A stretch of 64,000 nt of DNA from Nocardioides phosphati. GTDB lineage: Bacteria; Actinomycetota; Actinomycetes; Propionibacteriales; Nocardioidaceae. This document shows positions 17,526 to 26,464 of the stretch, in pieces. Made by a program: the position numbers and the translations under genes. The first letter of the stretch is position 1, and the number at the start of each line of letters is the position of its first letter. The DNA lies in NCBI RefSeq assembly GCF_014646375.1, contig NZ_BMNI01000009.1, positions 49,621-113,620 of the forward strand. The letters are read 5' to 3'. Below the pieces are notes generated by a model, which saw only the letters and a program-made list of their open reading frames with translations, was not told the origin of the DNA and did not search any database.

Positions 17526-18359
17526 ATGACAGGCCCTGTGGTGGCTGGCTGGGACGCGAGCGCGGAAGCGCGGCTCGCCCTGCAGCATGCGCACCAGCGT
17601 GCGCTGCGTGAGGACGTCGAGCTGCGCGTGGTCATCGCTCGCGGTGACATCGGCCGGGTCTCGGTCTGGGCCGACGAGTGGACGCGTGGCCTCGCGGAGG
17701 AATGGAGCGAGTCTGCGCGCAAGCTGCTCGCCGAGCTCGGTCGGCCGGAGTCCGTGCCGGACATCCTCGTGGGGACGCCGGCCGAGGTCCTGATCGCAGA
17801 GAGCGCCACGGCCTCCTGCGTGGTCGTCGGCGCCGGAGGCCACGGACCGCTCTTCGGCCGCTTGCTCGGCTCCACCAGCCAGCACCTGACCCGTTACGCG
17901 ACCGGCCCGCTGCTGGTCGTCCGGGCCGGAGGCGTGGCCACCGGCCCCGTGGTCGTCGGTGTCGACGGCTCGGCGCTGAGCCTGCGTGCCCTGGAGTTCG
18001 CCGTCCGGGAGGGCGAGGCCCGCGGCGTGCCGGTGGAGGTGCTCTACGTGCCGCCGCGGCTCGAGGGCTGGGCCTACTTCGAGGGCGCCACGTCGTCCGA
18101 GCTGGTCCGTGAGCTCGAGGAGCACGACGCCGAGGTCAGCCAGGCCGTCTCGCGGGCGCTCGCCCAGCACCCCGGCGTACCGGCCACCGTGCGTACGCCG
18201 GGCGGCTCGGCCGCCCACGAGCTCGCCTGCGCCTCCGCGAACGCCTCCCTCGTCGTCGTGGGGAGTCGCGGAGCGGGCGGCTTCACGGGCCTCCTGCTCG
18301 GCTCCGTCGCCAACGCCGTCCTGCACCGGTCGCACTGTCCGGTCGCCATCATCCACTGA
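17526..18359 (+). CDS. Tandem-domain universal stress protein
   Basis: A 277-residue protein of two UspA domains. Each ends in the ATP-binding pattern: GAGGHGPLFGRLLGSTS in the first, GSRGAGGFTGLLLGSVA in the second. Such proteins are typical members of the mycobacterial dormancy regulon and are thought to adjust metabolism by binding ATP. ATG at 17526 is preferred because GGAGAAG lies 5 bases upstream; ATG at 17514 is the alternative. The perfect DevR-like box upstream suggests hypoxic induction. The PNPOx gene follows after 20 bases. Confidence 0.88.
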   Translation: MTGPVVAGWDASAEARLALQHAHQRALREDVELRVVIARGDIGRVSVWADEWTRGLAEEWSESARKLLAELGRPESVPDILVGTPAEVLIAESATASCVVVGAGGHGPLFGRLLGSTSQHLTRYATGPLLVVRAGGVATGPVVVGVDGSALSLRALEFAVREGEARGVPVEVLYVPPRLEGWAYFEGATSSELVRELEEHDAEVSQAVSRALAQHPGVPATVRTPGGSAAHELACASANASLVVVGSRGAGGFTGLLLGSVANAVLHRSHCPVAIIH

Positions 18360-18379
18360 AAGCCTGAGAGGACCCCACC

Positions 18380-18805
18380 ATGCGTGCGATCGACGAAGCG
18401 CGGAAGCTCTACCAGGGCGAGCTCGTGACCGTGTCCCGTCCGGACTGCCTGCGCCTCCTGGCGCTCAGCCGGATCGGCCGGGTGGCGTGCAACAGCGCCG
18501 GCGGGCCGCTGGTCGTGCCCGTGAACGGCCGGTCCCACGGCACCGACGTCTACTACCGTGTGCGGGAGGGGTCGCATCTCGCGACGGCCCTGCGCGAGGG
18601 CCACGCGTCGTACGAGATCGACGGCTTCGACGACTTCCACCAGGTGGGCTGGAGCGTGCTCGTCAGGGGCCGCGTCAGCTGGATCGCGTCCGACGAGCTC
18701 CCCGAGCACCGCTCGGAGTGGCCGTCGCCGTGGGCCGGGGGCAAGCGCGACATCTGGGTGCGCCTCCAGGGTGACGACATCGACGGACGGCGGCTGCTTC
18801 CGTGA
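18380..18805 (+). CDS. Pyridoxamine 5'-phosphate oxidase-like flavin/F420-binding protein
   Basis: A 141-residue split-barrel protein. LLALSRIGRVACNSAGGPLVVPVNG is split over strands and followed by YRVREGSHLATALREG and VLVRGRVSWI, the standard PNPOx-like layout. Members bind FMN, F420 or heme, and relatives occur in the dormancy regulon of mycobacteria. The reaction is unknown. GAGAGGA precedes the start. It sits between the UspA gene and devR and is probably co-transcribed with the former. Confidence 0.82.
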   Translation: MRAIDEARKLYQGELVTVSRPDCLRLLALSRIGRVACNSAGGPLVVPVNGRSHGTDVYYRVREGSHLATALREGHASYEIDGFDDFHQVGWSVLVRGRVSWIASDELPEHRSEWPSPWAGGKRDIWVRLQGDDIDGRRLLP

Positions 18806-18851
18806 GCCCGAACGCCCACGCGCGTACACGTCGATCGGGTAGAACGGTCAC

Positions 18852-19487
18852 ATGACGATCAAGGTCTTCCTGCTCGACGACCACGAGGTCGTGCGCCGCG
18901 GCCTCCGCGAGCTGCTCGAGGCGACGGGTGACATCGAGGTCGTCGGTGAGAGCGGCTCCGCCGTCCGCGCGACCGCCATCATCCCCGCGCTCCGTCCCGA
19001 CGTGGCTGTCCTCGACGGCCGGCTGCCCGACGGCAGCGGCATCGACGTCTGCCGTGACGTGCGCTCGGTCGACCCCTCGATCCGGGCGCTGGTCCTCACG
19101 TCGTACGACGACGACGAGGCGCTCTTCGCAGCGATCATGGCTGGCGCCTCGGGCTACGTGCTCAAGCAGATCACCGGCACCGACCTGGTCGACGCCGTAC
19201 GCCGGGTGGCGGCCGGCCAGTCGCTGATCGACCCGTCGCTGACGATGCGCGTGCTGGAGCGGGTGCGGCGTGGCAAGGAGGAGACTCCGTCGGAGCTCGA
19301 CTCCCTGACCGAGCGCGAACGCGAGATCTTCGCGCTGATCGCCGAGGGGCTCACCAACCGCCAGATCGGCGAGCAGCTCTTCCTCGCCGAGAAGACCGTG
19401 AAGAACTACGTCTCCAGCCTGCTGGCGAAGCTCGGGGTCGAGCGGCGTACCCAGGCTGCGGTCCTCGCGGCGCGCCTGCTGCGCTGA
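18852..19487 (+). CDS. devR: DevR/DosR-type hypoxia response regulator
   Basis: NarL/LuxR-family regulator of 211 residues that closely resembles M. tuberculosis DosR along its length. Shared segments include VFLLDDHEVVRRGL, VLDGRLPDGSGI with phospho-acceptor Asp55, ASGYVLK, and the recognition helix FLAEKTVKNYVSSLLAKLG. It should bind the GGGACC..GGTCCC palindromes seen across this window after activation by the adjacent kinase. No Shine-Dalgarno is visible before ATG at 18852. It faces the kinase gene tail to tail, unlike the devR-devS operon of mycobacteria. Confidence 0.93.
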   Translation: MTIKVFLLDDHEVVRRGLRELLEATGDIEVVGESGSAVRATAIIPALRPDVAVLDGRLPDGSGIDVCRDVRSVDPSIRALVLTSYDDDEALFAAIMAGASGYVLKQITGTDLVDAVRRVAAGQSLIDPSLTMRVLERVRRGKEETPSELDSLTEREREIFALIAEGLTNRQIGEQLFLAEKTVKNYVSSLLAKLGVERRTQAAVLAARLLR

Positions 19488-19544
19488 CCGGCCCAGACGG
19501 AGACCGGGCACGACAGGGCGCGTCGGCCCCAGGGCGCGTCGGCC

Positions 19545-21125
19545 TCAGCGCGCGACGGGCACGGCCAGCCGCAGGATCGTGCCCCGCGGCTGGGCGGGGA
19601 CGAGGTCGAGCTGGCCACCGAGGTCCGCGGCACGCGTGCGGAGGTTGCGCAGGCCACTCTCGCGGCAGCCGGCCGGGATGCCGACCCCGTCGTCGGTGAC
19701 GACCAGCGTCACCTCGCGGGCGTCACAGGAGATCTCGACCGTCACCGTCGCCGGGTGCGCGTGACGGGCCGCGTTGGAGAGCGCTTCGCGCAAAGCGGCC
19801 AGCAGGTGGTCACCGATGTCGTCGGGGACACCGGTGTCGATCGGTCCGGACGTGCGCACGGCGGGGGCGAAGCCGAGGACCCGTTCGTACTCCAGCGCGA
19901 GCCCGGTGACCTGGGCGCGCAACGAGGTCGAGCCACGCTGCTGCAGCGCGAAGATCGTGCTCCGGATGTCGCGGATCGTCGTGTCGAGGTCGGCGACCGT
20001 GCTGTCGATGCGCTCGGCGACGACGGGCGAGAGGACCTGGCCCCGCACACCCTGGAGCTGCAGTCCGGTCGCGAAGAGCCGCTGGATCACGAGGTCGTGG
20101 AGGTCGCGGGCGATGCGGTCGCGATCGGAGACGATCGCCAGCTGCTCACGGTCGGCGACCGCCCGCGCACGGTCGAGCGCGAGGCTGGCCTGGTCGCCGA
20201 AGGAGGCCAGCATGTCGAGGTCGGAGCTGAGCATGCCGCGCTCCTGGCGCGGGTCGAGCTCGACCACCAGCACCGTCGGCCCGAAGAGCTCCGCGCGGAT
20301 CGGCACGGCGACGGCGAGTCGCTCGTCGGCCAGCGGGACCGGATCCGGACGATCGCCTGCGAACGCCGCGCGCACGGCGTCGGCGGCGATCGTGACCACC
20401 TCGTCGGCCCGCTCCGCCTCGCGTCCCTCGGTGCTGAGGACCGCCGGCTTGCCGTCGGGCCCGGTGTGGAGCACGGCGACGGTGGGAGAGCGCGAGACGA
20501 TGCGCGCGGCCACGGCGACGAGGTCGAGGGCCTCGTGGACCGACGCTCCCGGGCGCAGGGCCTGGTCGAGCCGGGAGGTCGCCTCGAGCCAGGTGCGCTG
20601 CCGCTCGGAGAGCGCGTAGGCGCGGGCGTTCTGCACGACGACGCCGGCGGCGCTGGCGAGCGCCTCGACGAGCATCTGGTCCTGCTCGGTGAACTCGGCG
20701 CGGTCGGCCTTCTCGGTGAGGTAGAGGTTGCCGTAGGCGACGCCGCGGACGAGCACGGGCACGCCGAGGAAGCTGGTCATCGGCGGGTGGTTGGCGGGGA
20801 AGCCGAACGAGGCGGGGTGCTCCTGGAGGTGGGCGAGGCGGAGCGGGCCGGGGTGGTGGATCAGCAGGCCGAGGATGCCGCGACCGCGGGGCGCGTCGCC
20901 GATGGCGGCGCGGCCGGCGTCGTCGACTCCGTGCGTGATGAACGCCGAGAGGTCGTCGTGGTCGCCGATAACACCGAGCGCCCCGAACTGGGCGCCGGTC
21001 AGCTCGCACGCAGACTCGACGATGCGCCGCAGCACCTTGTCGAGCTCGAGGTCGGAGCTCATCGCCGCCACGGCGTTGAGCAGCGCGCGCGCGTCGCTGC
21101 TCAGGCCCTCCACGCTCCCTGGCAT
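19545..21125 (-). CDS. devS: DevS/DosS-type GAF-domain sensor histidine kinase
   Basis: Cytosolic kinase of 526 residues: GAF-A (about 20-165), GAF-B (about 190-325), HisKA_3 with His343 (RIARDLHDLVIQRLF), then a HATPase domain (DDGVGIP, SGLRNLRTRA). GAF-A contains FGFPANHPPM with His113 at the position I recall as the heme-ligand region of DosS and DosT, so it likely senses O2, NO or CO through heme. ATG at 21125 is the only sensible start; no clear Shine-Dalgarno. It is convergent with devR across 57 bases. Confidence 0.92.
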   Translation of the reverse strand: MPGSVEGLSSDARALLNAVAAMSSDLELDKVLRRIVESACELTGAQFGALGVIGDHDDLSAFITHGVDDAGRAAIGDAPRGRGILGLLIHHPGPLRLAHLQEHPASFGFPANHPPMTSFLGVPVLVRGVAYGNLYLTEKADRAEFTEQDQMLVEALASAAGVVVQNARAYALSERQRTWLEATSRLDQALRPGASVHEALDLVAVAARIVSRSPTVAVLHTGPDGKPAVLSTEGREAERADEVVTIAADAVRAAFAGDRPDPVPLADERLAVAVPIRAELFGPTVLVVELDPRQERGMLSSDLDMLASFGDQASLALDRARAVADREQLAIVSDRDRIARDLHDLVIQRLFATGLQLQGVRGQVLSPVVAERIDSTVADLDTTIRDIRSTIFALQQRGSTSLRAQVTGLALEYERVLGFAPAVRTSGPIDTGVPDDIGDHLLAALREALSNAARHAHPATVTVEISCDAREVTLVVTDDGVGIPAGCRESGLRNLRTRAADLGGQLDLVPAQPRGTILRLAVPVAR

Positions 21126-21165
21126 GAGCCCATGGTGGCACCCTCTTTCAACGTGGGGGCGATTT

Positions 21166-21585
21166 TCACCCCACTGAACGGACATCCATGCGGGTCATTC
21201 CGATCCGCCGACCGGTCAGCTGGTCCCAGCGCACCCGCAGGTAGAGCGTGCGGGCGCCCCGGGCCCACGGGTCGGGGTCATGGAATGCGTGGAGGAACTC
21301 CCGGACACCCTGCTCCTCGATCCGATCACAGCGACCGGTGGCGACGACGCTCCAGCCGGACCTGCTGAGCGGGTCGATCTCGTCGACCTCGTAGGCCACG
21401 CGGGCACCCCAGGCGAGGAGGCCCAGCTGGCTGTACGGCGAGGTGCGGATGATGATCGCGTCGTCGTGCACGACGTGGTTGACCGGCACGATGGTCGGCC
21501 CGTGCGGAGTGCTGAACGCGCACCGCCCGACCCTCGCCTGGGCGAGCAGGTCCACGCACTCGCGGTAGCGCAGCTCGGTGTCCAT
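21166..21585 (-). CDS. Pyridoxamine 5'-phosphate oxidase-like protein
   Basis: A 139-residue split-barrel flavin-type protein (LLAQARVGRCAFSTPHGPT and VPVNHVVHDDAIIIRTSP, then GWSVVATGRCDRI). It is a second member of the family found at 18380, though the two are clearly diverged. It lies just upstream of devS on the same strand with 40 bases between them, so devS may be co-transcribed from this gene. Two DevR-like boxes lie in the gap between it and the divergent SHOCT gene, suggesting feedback by DevR. Confidence 0.82.
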   Translation of the reverse strand: MDTELRYRECVDLLAQARVGRCAFSTPHGPTIVPVNHVVHDDAIIIRTSPYSQLGLLAWGARVAYEVDEIDPLSRSGWSVVATGRCDRIEEQGVREFLHAFHDPDPWARGARTLYLRVRWDQLTGRRIGMTRMDVRSVG

Positions 21586-21620
21586 GGCTCCAGCGTGCGT
21601 GGGGGGTGCGGCGTACGCAT

Positions 21621-21656
21621 GGGCCTGAGGTCCTCTTCCGCAGGGACCTCGCGCCC
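21621..21656. promoter_or_regulatory. Pair of DevR-like boxes between divergent genes
   Basis: GGGACCTCGCGCCC (21643-21656) and GGGCCTGAGGTCCT (21621-21634) are diverged copies of the GGGACCTTGGTCCC palindrome, spaced 8 bases apart. They sit in the 130-base gap between the PNPOx gene (minus) and the SHOCT gene (plus), placed to control both. Confidence 0.5.
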
Positions 21657-21715
21657 TGTGCCCGCGTGGCCGCGGGCAGCAGTCTGGACGTGGCAGCAGA
21701 CGGAAGGAGACCACG

Positions 21716-21997
21716 ATGTGGCATGACTACGCCGCCCACGGGTGGGCCTGGATGGGCTTCATGATGCTGGCGTCCGTGCTGGTGATCATCGCTGCGGCGC
21801 TGTGGTTCGTCGAGCTGGCGGCCGGCTGGCCGTGGCGTGACCGCGACCATCCCGTGCGGGACGAGATCCGGCACCTCGAGCACCGTGCGCCCGATCCGTT
21901 CGAGGTGCTGGACCAGCGCCTCGCGCGGGGCGACCTCGACCCCGAGGAGTACCGCGCCCGACGGCGGGCCCTGACCGACGGTCGCGACGCGAGGTGA
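21716..21997 (+). CDS. Small membrane protein with C-terminal SHOCT domain
   Basis: A 93-residue protein with one membrane helix (MGFMMLASVLVIIAAALWFV) and a C-terminal SHOCT motif (LDQRLARGDLDPEEYRARR). SHOCT segments are short oligomerisation tails on many membrane proteins; no specific function is known. GGAAGGAG precedes the ATG. The DevR-like boxes about 60-95 bases upstream suggest it belongs to the hypoxia regulon. Confidence 0.8.
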   Translation: MWHDYAAHGWAWMGFMMLASVLVIIAAALWFVELAAGWPWRDRDHPVRDEIRHLEHRAPDPFEVLDQRLARGDLDPEEYRARRRALTDGRDAR

Positions 21998-22012
21998 GCG
22001 CTCGGCGCTGCC

Positions 22013-23683
22013 TTAGCCGGCGACGGGGAGACGCAGCTCGCCGGGCGCGCCGGCAGGGACGGCCGGCGCCTTCGGCGCGACCGGCGCGATCCGGGTGTAC
22101 GCCGAGCCGAGTGCCGGCCGCGGGTCGGCCTCGCCCTTGTTGGGCCAGAACGCCATGGCGCGCTCGGCCTGCGCGGTGATCGTGAGCGACGGGTTGACGC
22201 CCAGGTTGGCCGTGACCGCGGAGCCGTCCGCGACGTGCAGTCCGGGGTGGCCGTAGACCCGCTGCCACGGGTCGACGACACCGGTCTCCGGCGAGTCGCC
22301 GATCGCGCAGCCGCCGATGTAGTGGGCGGTCGCGGGGATGTTGAAGACGTCGGTGGCCACCGAGCTGGTGACGCCGTCCGCCTTCCTGGCGTACTGGCGG
22401 GCGATGTCGTGCGCCACCGGGATCCAGTCGGGGTTGGGCTCGCCGGTGCCCTGCCTCGTCTTCAGCAGGCCGCCCTTGCGGAAGGAGGTCAGCGAGTTGT
22501 CCAGCGCCTGCATGACGAGCAGGACGACGGTCCGCTCGGCCGCCTTGCGCGGGTCGAGCGCGCGGAGCGTCTGGCCCGGGTGGAGCAGCATGAAGAGCAG
22601 GAAGCGCAGGAACCGGAAGGCCCCGCCGTCGATCATCGGCACCGCCTGGGCGTACATCGCCCCCTGGCCCTTGCCGTAGGTGCAGACCTCGATGTGGGTC
22701 GAGGTCTCGGGGTGGATCGAGGAGGTGATCGCCACGCCCTGCGCGAAGTCCTCGCGGCTCTTGCTGGCCACGCAGATGATCGCCTCCGAGTTGGAGCGGG
22801 TCAGCTCGCCGAGCCGGTCCGACAGCCCGGGCAGCGTGCCCTCGTCCTTGAGCTTGTGCAGCAGCTTCTGCGTGCCGAGCGCAGCGGCGGCGAAGACCAC
22901 CTCCCGGGCGGTGAAGCTGCGCCTGCCCTTGCGCAGCCTGCCGTTGGAGCGCTCGGTCTCGACGACGTACCCACCGTGGCCGTCGGGGCGCACCTCGGTG
23001 ACGGTCGTCAGCGGGTGCACCTCGGCGCCGTTCTGCTCGGCCAGGTAGAGGTAGTTCGTGACGGTGGTGTTCTTGGCGTTGTGCCGGCAGCCGGTCATGC
23101 ACTCGGAGCAGTGCACGCAGCCGGCGCGGCGCGGCCCCGCACCGCCGAAGTAGGGGTCGTCGACCTCGACGCCCTCCTGGCCCTCGTTGAAGAAGACGCC
23201 GACGCGGGTGCGGTGGAAGGTGTCGGCCACGCCGCGGTCGCGGGCCACCTCCAGAAGCAGGTCGTCGGCAGGTCCGGTGCGCGGGTTCTCGATGACGCCG
23301 AGCATCCGCTCCGCCTGGTCGTAGTACGGCGCGAGCTCGTCGTTCCAGTCGGTGATGTGCGCCCAGGCCTTGTCGGTGTAGAACGCCGGCAGCGGCTGGT
23401 AGAGCGTGTTGCCGTAGATCAGCGAGCCGCCGCCGACGCCGGCCCCGCTGAAGACCATGCACTTGCCGAGCACGCTGATCCGCTGCGGGCCGGTCATGCC
23501 GAGACGGGGCGCCCAGATCGACTTGCGGACGTTCCAGTTGCTCTTCGGGATGTCCTCCGGCGCCCAGCGGCGGCCGGACTCCAGCACCCCGACCCGGTAG
23601 CCCTTCTCGGTCAGGCGCAGTGCGGTGACGGAGCCACCGAAGCCGGAGCCGATGACGAGGACGTCGTAGTCGTAGGCAGTCAC
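22013..23683 (-). CDS. GMC-family FAD oxidoreductase, cholesterol-oxidase-like
   Basis: A 556-residue flavoprotein with IGSGFGGSVTALRL (FAD Rossmann motif, residues 11-24), GAGVGGGSLIYGNTLYQP, and the C-terminal GMC ending (IGGCAIGDSPETGVVDP, GLHVADGSAV, NPSLTITAQAERA). The Cys-rich stretch CVHCSECMTGC in the middle is usual in the ChoD-like subgroup. It probably oxidises an alcohol or sterol; the substrate is not determined. GTG at 23683 is supported by AGGAG upstream. It stands alone between the SHOCT and VOC genes. Confidence 0.87.
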   Translation of the reverse strand: MTAYDYDVLVIGSGFGGSVTALRLTEKGYRVGVLESGRRWAPEDIPKSNWNVRKSIWAPRLGMTGPQRISVLGKCMVFSGAGVGGGSLIYGNTLYQPLPAFYTDKAWAHITDWNDELAPYYDQAERMLGVIENPRTGPADDLLLEVARDRGVADTFHRTRVGVFFNEGQEGVEVDDPYFGGAGPRRAGCVHCSECMTGCRHNAKNTTVTNYLYLAEQNGAEVHPLTTVTEVRPDGHGGYVVETERSNGRLRKGRRSFTAREVVFAAAALGTQKLLHKLKDEGTLPGLSDRLGELTRSNSEAIICVASKSREDFAQGVAITSSIHPETSTHIEVCTYGKGQGAMYAQAVPMIDGGAFRFLRFLLFMLLHPGQTLRALDPRKAAERTVVLLVMQALDNSLTSFRKGGLLKTRQGTGEPNPDWIPVAHDIARQYARKADGVTSSVATDVFNIPATAHYIGGCAIGDSPETGVVDPWQRVYGHPGLHVADGSAVTANLGVNPSLTITAQAERAMAFWPNKGEADPRPALGSAYTRIAPVAPKAPAVPAGAPGELRLPVAG

Positions 23684-23789
23684 GGAAGGCTCCTGGGGGG
23701 ATCGGCACCGGGTGATTTCCGCAGCATAGGGCGCGCCACGGACGCGCGCGGCCCTTCTGCGCCTGCCGTCAGCTCCGCCCGCCGTCAGG

Positions 23790-24173
23790 TCAGGCGTCGA
23801 CGCCCACGACCCAGATCCAGTTGCCGTCGGGGTCCGTCACGGAGAACATCCGCGGCACCGTGCCGTCGCCGCCCATCGGCTCGCCGACCTGGAGGCCGTC
23901 GATGCCCTGCATCCGGGCGAGCTCACCGTCGACGTCGGGCGTCTCGACGCCGATCGCGCCGCCGCCCGGCTCGCCGTTCATCGGCGGGTTGAGGGCGAGG
24001 CGCGCATCGGAGCCCGGGGGAGCGACCTCGACCCAGCGGCCGGCCTGGTCGCCCTCGCCGAAGGAGACGTCGGAGCGGAGCTCCCAGCCGAGCTTGTCGG
24101 TGTAGAAGGCGACCGCGGAGTCCTGGTCCGCGACGCTGAACATGGCAACGCCGATCTTGCTGATGGTGGTCAT
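23790..24173 (-). CDS. VOC-family (glyoxalase/bleomycin resistance-like) protein
   Basis: A 127-residue vicinal-oxygen-chelate protein: KIGVAMFSVADQDSAVAFYT at the N-terminus and MFSVTDPDGNWIWVV at the C-terminus form the paired beta-alpha-beta units. The usual metal-ligand pattern is only partly present, so it may be a binding protein or a small-molecule lyase. ATG at 24173 has GGGAAGGTGG upstream. No clear partner gene nearby. Confidence 0.82.
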   Translation of the reverse strand: MTTISKIGVAMFSVADQDSAVAFYTDKLGWELRSDVSFGEGDQAGRWVEVAPPGSDARLALNPPMNGEPGGGAIGVETPDVDGELARMQGIDGLQVGEPMGGDGTVPRMFSVTDPDGNWIWVVGVDA

Positions 24174-24245
24174 GCCCACCACCTTCCCGCCGTACGACGG
24201 AGCCCGCAAGGGCCGCCCGGACCCTCGTCTCCGCGGGCCGGCGGG

Positions 24246-25715
24246 TCAGCCGAGGCGGCCGCTGAGCAGCTCGTGGCGCTCGGCGCTGGCCTCGTTGAGC
24301 CCGGTGATCTCGACGGTGGCGCCGCGGCGGGCGTACTTGGTCGTGATCGCGTCGAGGGTGGCGACGGTCGAGGCGTCCCAGATGTGGCTGGCGCCCAGGT
24401 CGATGACGACACGCGCCGGGTCCTCGGCGTACGCGAACTGCGTGTAGAGGTCGTTGCTCGAGGCGAAGAAGAGCTCGCCGGTGACCCGGTAGAGGGCGTA
24501 GGGCCCGTGCTCGTCCTCGCCGAGCGTGCGGTGGGTCTCGGTCAGGTGCGCGACGCGGCGGGCGAAGAGCACCGTCGCGACCAGCACGCCGACGATGACG
24601 CCGATCGCGAGGTTGTGGGTGGCCACCACGACCGCGACCGTCGTCAGCATGACCGTCGTCTCCGAGCGGGGCATCCGGCGCAGGCTGACCAGGCTGTGCC
24701 AGTCGAAGGTCATCACCGAGACCATCACCATGACGGCGACGAGCGCCGCCATCGGCATCGCGCCGACTGCCTCGCCGAGCACGACGACGAGCACGAGCAG
24801 GAAGACGCCGGTCAGGAACGTCGACAGCCGGGTGCGGGCGCCGGCGGCCTTCACGTTGACCATCGTCTGGCCGATCATCGCGCAGCCCGCGATGCCGCCG
24901 AAGAGGCCGGTGACGAGGTTCGCCGCTCCCTGGCCGATGGTCTCCCGGGTCTTGTCGGAACCGGAGTCGGTGAGGTCGTCGACGAGCTTCGCGGTCAGCA
25001 GCGACTCGAGGATGCCGACGAGCGCGACACCCAGGGCGTACGGCGCGATGGTCCGGAAGGTCTCCCAGGTCAGCGGCACGTGCGGGAGCACCAGGGATGG
25101 CAGGCCGTGCGGGAGGGCGCCCTCGTCGCCGACGGTGGGCAGGTCGAGGCCGGTCAGCACGACGAAGCCGGTCAGGACGATGATCGCCACGAGCGGCGAC
25201 GGGACGACGCTGGTGAGGCGGGGCAGCAGCACGATGATCGCGATGCCCACGGCGACCAGCGGATAGACCGCCCACGGCACGTGGACGAGGTGCGGCACCT
25301 GCGCCAGGAAGATCAGGATCGCCAGCGCGTTGACGAAGCCGACCATGACCGAGCGCGGCACGAACCGCATCAGGCGCGCGGCACCGGTCAGGCCGAGCGC
25401 GACCTGGAAGACGCCGGCGAGCAGCACGGTCGCGAGGAAGTACTCCATGCCGTGGTCGCGCACCACCGGGGCGATGACGAGCGCGACGGAGCCCGCGGCT
25501 CCGGAGATCATCGCCGGGCGACCGCCGAAGACCGAGATCGCGACGGCCATCGTGAACGACGCGAAGAGTCCGACCGACGGGTCGACGCCGGCCAGGATCG
25601 AGAACGACAGCGCCTCGGGGATGAGCGCCAGCGCGGTCACCAGCCCGGCCAGGACCTCGATCCGGAGCAGACGCGGCGAGCGCAGGGCGTGGAGGACGGT
25701 CGGCGAGGTGGTCAC
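24246..25715 (-). CDS. SulP-family anion transporter with STAS domain
   Basis: A 489-residue secondary transporter (SLC26/SulP) with 10-14 membrane helices and a C-terminal STAS domain (YRVTGELFFASSNDL, VVIDLGASHIWDASTVATLD). SulP proteins carry sulfate, bicarbonate or C4-dicarboxylates; the substrate is not clear. GTG at 25715 with GGGAGA upstream is preferred; an overlapping ATG 7 bases upstream is in another frame. No carbonic anhydrase or sulfate genes are adjacent. Confidence 0.87.
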   Translation of the reverse strand: MTTSPTVLHALRSPRLLRIEVLAGLVTALALIPEALSFSILAGVDPSVGLFASFTMAVAISVFGGRPAMISGAAGSVALVIAPVVRDHGMEYFLATVLLAGVFQVALGLTGAARLMRFVPRSVMVGFVNALAILIFLAQVPHLVHVPWAVYPLVAVGIAIIVLLPRLTSVVPSPLVAIIVLTGFVVLTGLDLPTVGDEGALPHGLPSLVLPHVPLTWETFRTIAPYALGVALVGILESLLTAKLVDDLTDSGSDKTRETIGQGAANLVTGLFGGIAGCAMIGQTMVNVKAAGARTRLSTFLTGVFLLVLVVVLGEAVGAMPMAALVAVMVMVSVMTFDWHSLVSLRRMPRSETTVMLTTVAVVVATHNLAIGVIVGVLVATVLFARRVAHLTETHRTLGEDEHGPYALYRVTGELFFASSNDLYTQFAYAEDPARVVIDLGASHIWDASTVATLDAITTKYARRGATVEITGLNEASAERHELLSGRLG

Positions 25716-25786
25716 GGGTGACCATTCTCCCGCCTCCGGACGGTGCTCACGACCAGAGCAGCATGCCCGCCGCCCGCCGCTCGGGC

Positions 25787-26464
25787 TCAGTCGTGGAGCC
25801 GCGTCAGCGGACCGGGCCTGGTCCGCGCCTCCACCCTGCGCCCGTCCCAGTCGATGGTGACGTCGTCGAGCGAGAGCTCGCCGGTGTGCCGGTTGAAGTG
25901 GCGCAGGGTCTTCGCGAGCAGCACCGGCCGGGTGACCCGGTTGCGGTCGTAGCCCATCAGGGTGCCGGGTCGCCCGCGGCTGACGATGATGGCGTGGACG
26001 GTGGGGTGCTCGCCGGGCTCGAGGCGGAAGTCGCGCACGCGCTCCCGCAGCGGCCCGTCGGGCCCGGTCACCTCGCTCTCCAGGAGCGTGGACGCCCGGC
26101 GGAGCACGAGCCCCTCCGCAGCCTCCGGCTGCGGGATCACCACGCCGCTGCGGCGCTTCCGCAGGGTCACCTCGCTGTCGAGCTGCTTGACGTCCTCGAT
26201 CGAGATCCAGCCCGGCCGCTCCCGATCCCGCCACTGCGGCGCCAGTCGGTGCCACCAGGCGAGGGCGTGGTCGTCGTGGCGCGGGGCCATCCGCGGCACC
26301 AGGGCGGCAGCCCCGAGCAGCAGGCCGGTGACCTCCAGCCGGCCGTCGGCGTACTCCGTGAGCTCGAGGTCGTCCACCTTGCCGACGAGCGCGCCGTCGG
26401 TGTCGACCACCTGGCGGTCGAGGAGGTGGAGGGCGGCGTCGAGGTGGCCGTGCAGGCGTGCCAT
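25787..26464 (-). CDS. PRC-barrel protein linked to Nramp transporter
   Basis: A 225-residue soluble protein. The N-terminal LLDRQVVDTDGALVGKVDDLEL and a second copy near DFRLEPGEHPTVHAIIV look like PRC-barrel units, which in other proteins bind membranes or regulate transporters. Its ATG overlaps the stop of the Nramp gene (ATGA), so the two are translationally coupled. It probably regulates or gates the transporter, much as cytoplasmic domains do in MgtE; that role is inference. Confidence 0.72.
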   Translation of the reverse strand: MARLHGHLDAALHLLDRQVVDTDGALVGKVDDLELTEYADGRLEVTGLLLGAAALVPRMAPRHDDHALAWWHRLAPQWRDRERPGWISIEDVKQLDSEVTLRKRRSGVVIPQPEAAEGLVLRRASTLLESEVTGPDGPLRERVRDFRLEPGEHPTVHAIIVSRGRPGTLMGYDRNRVTRPVLLAKTLRHFNRHTGELSLDDVTIDWDGRRVEARTRPGPLTRLHD

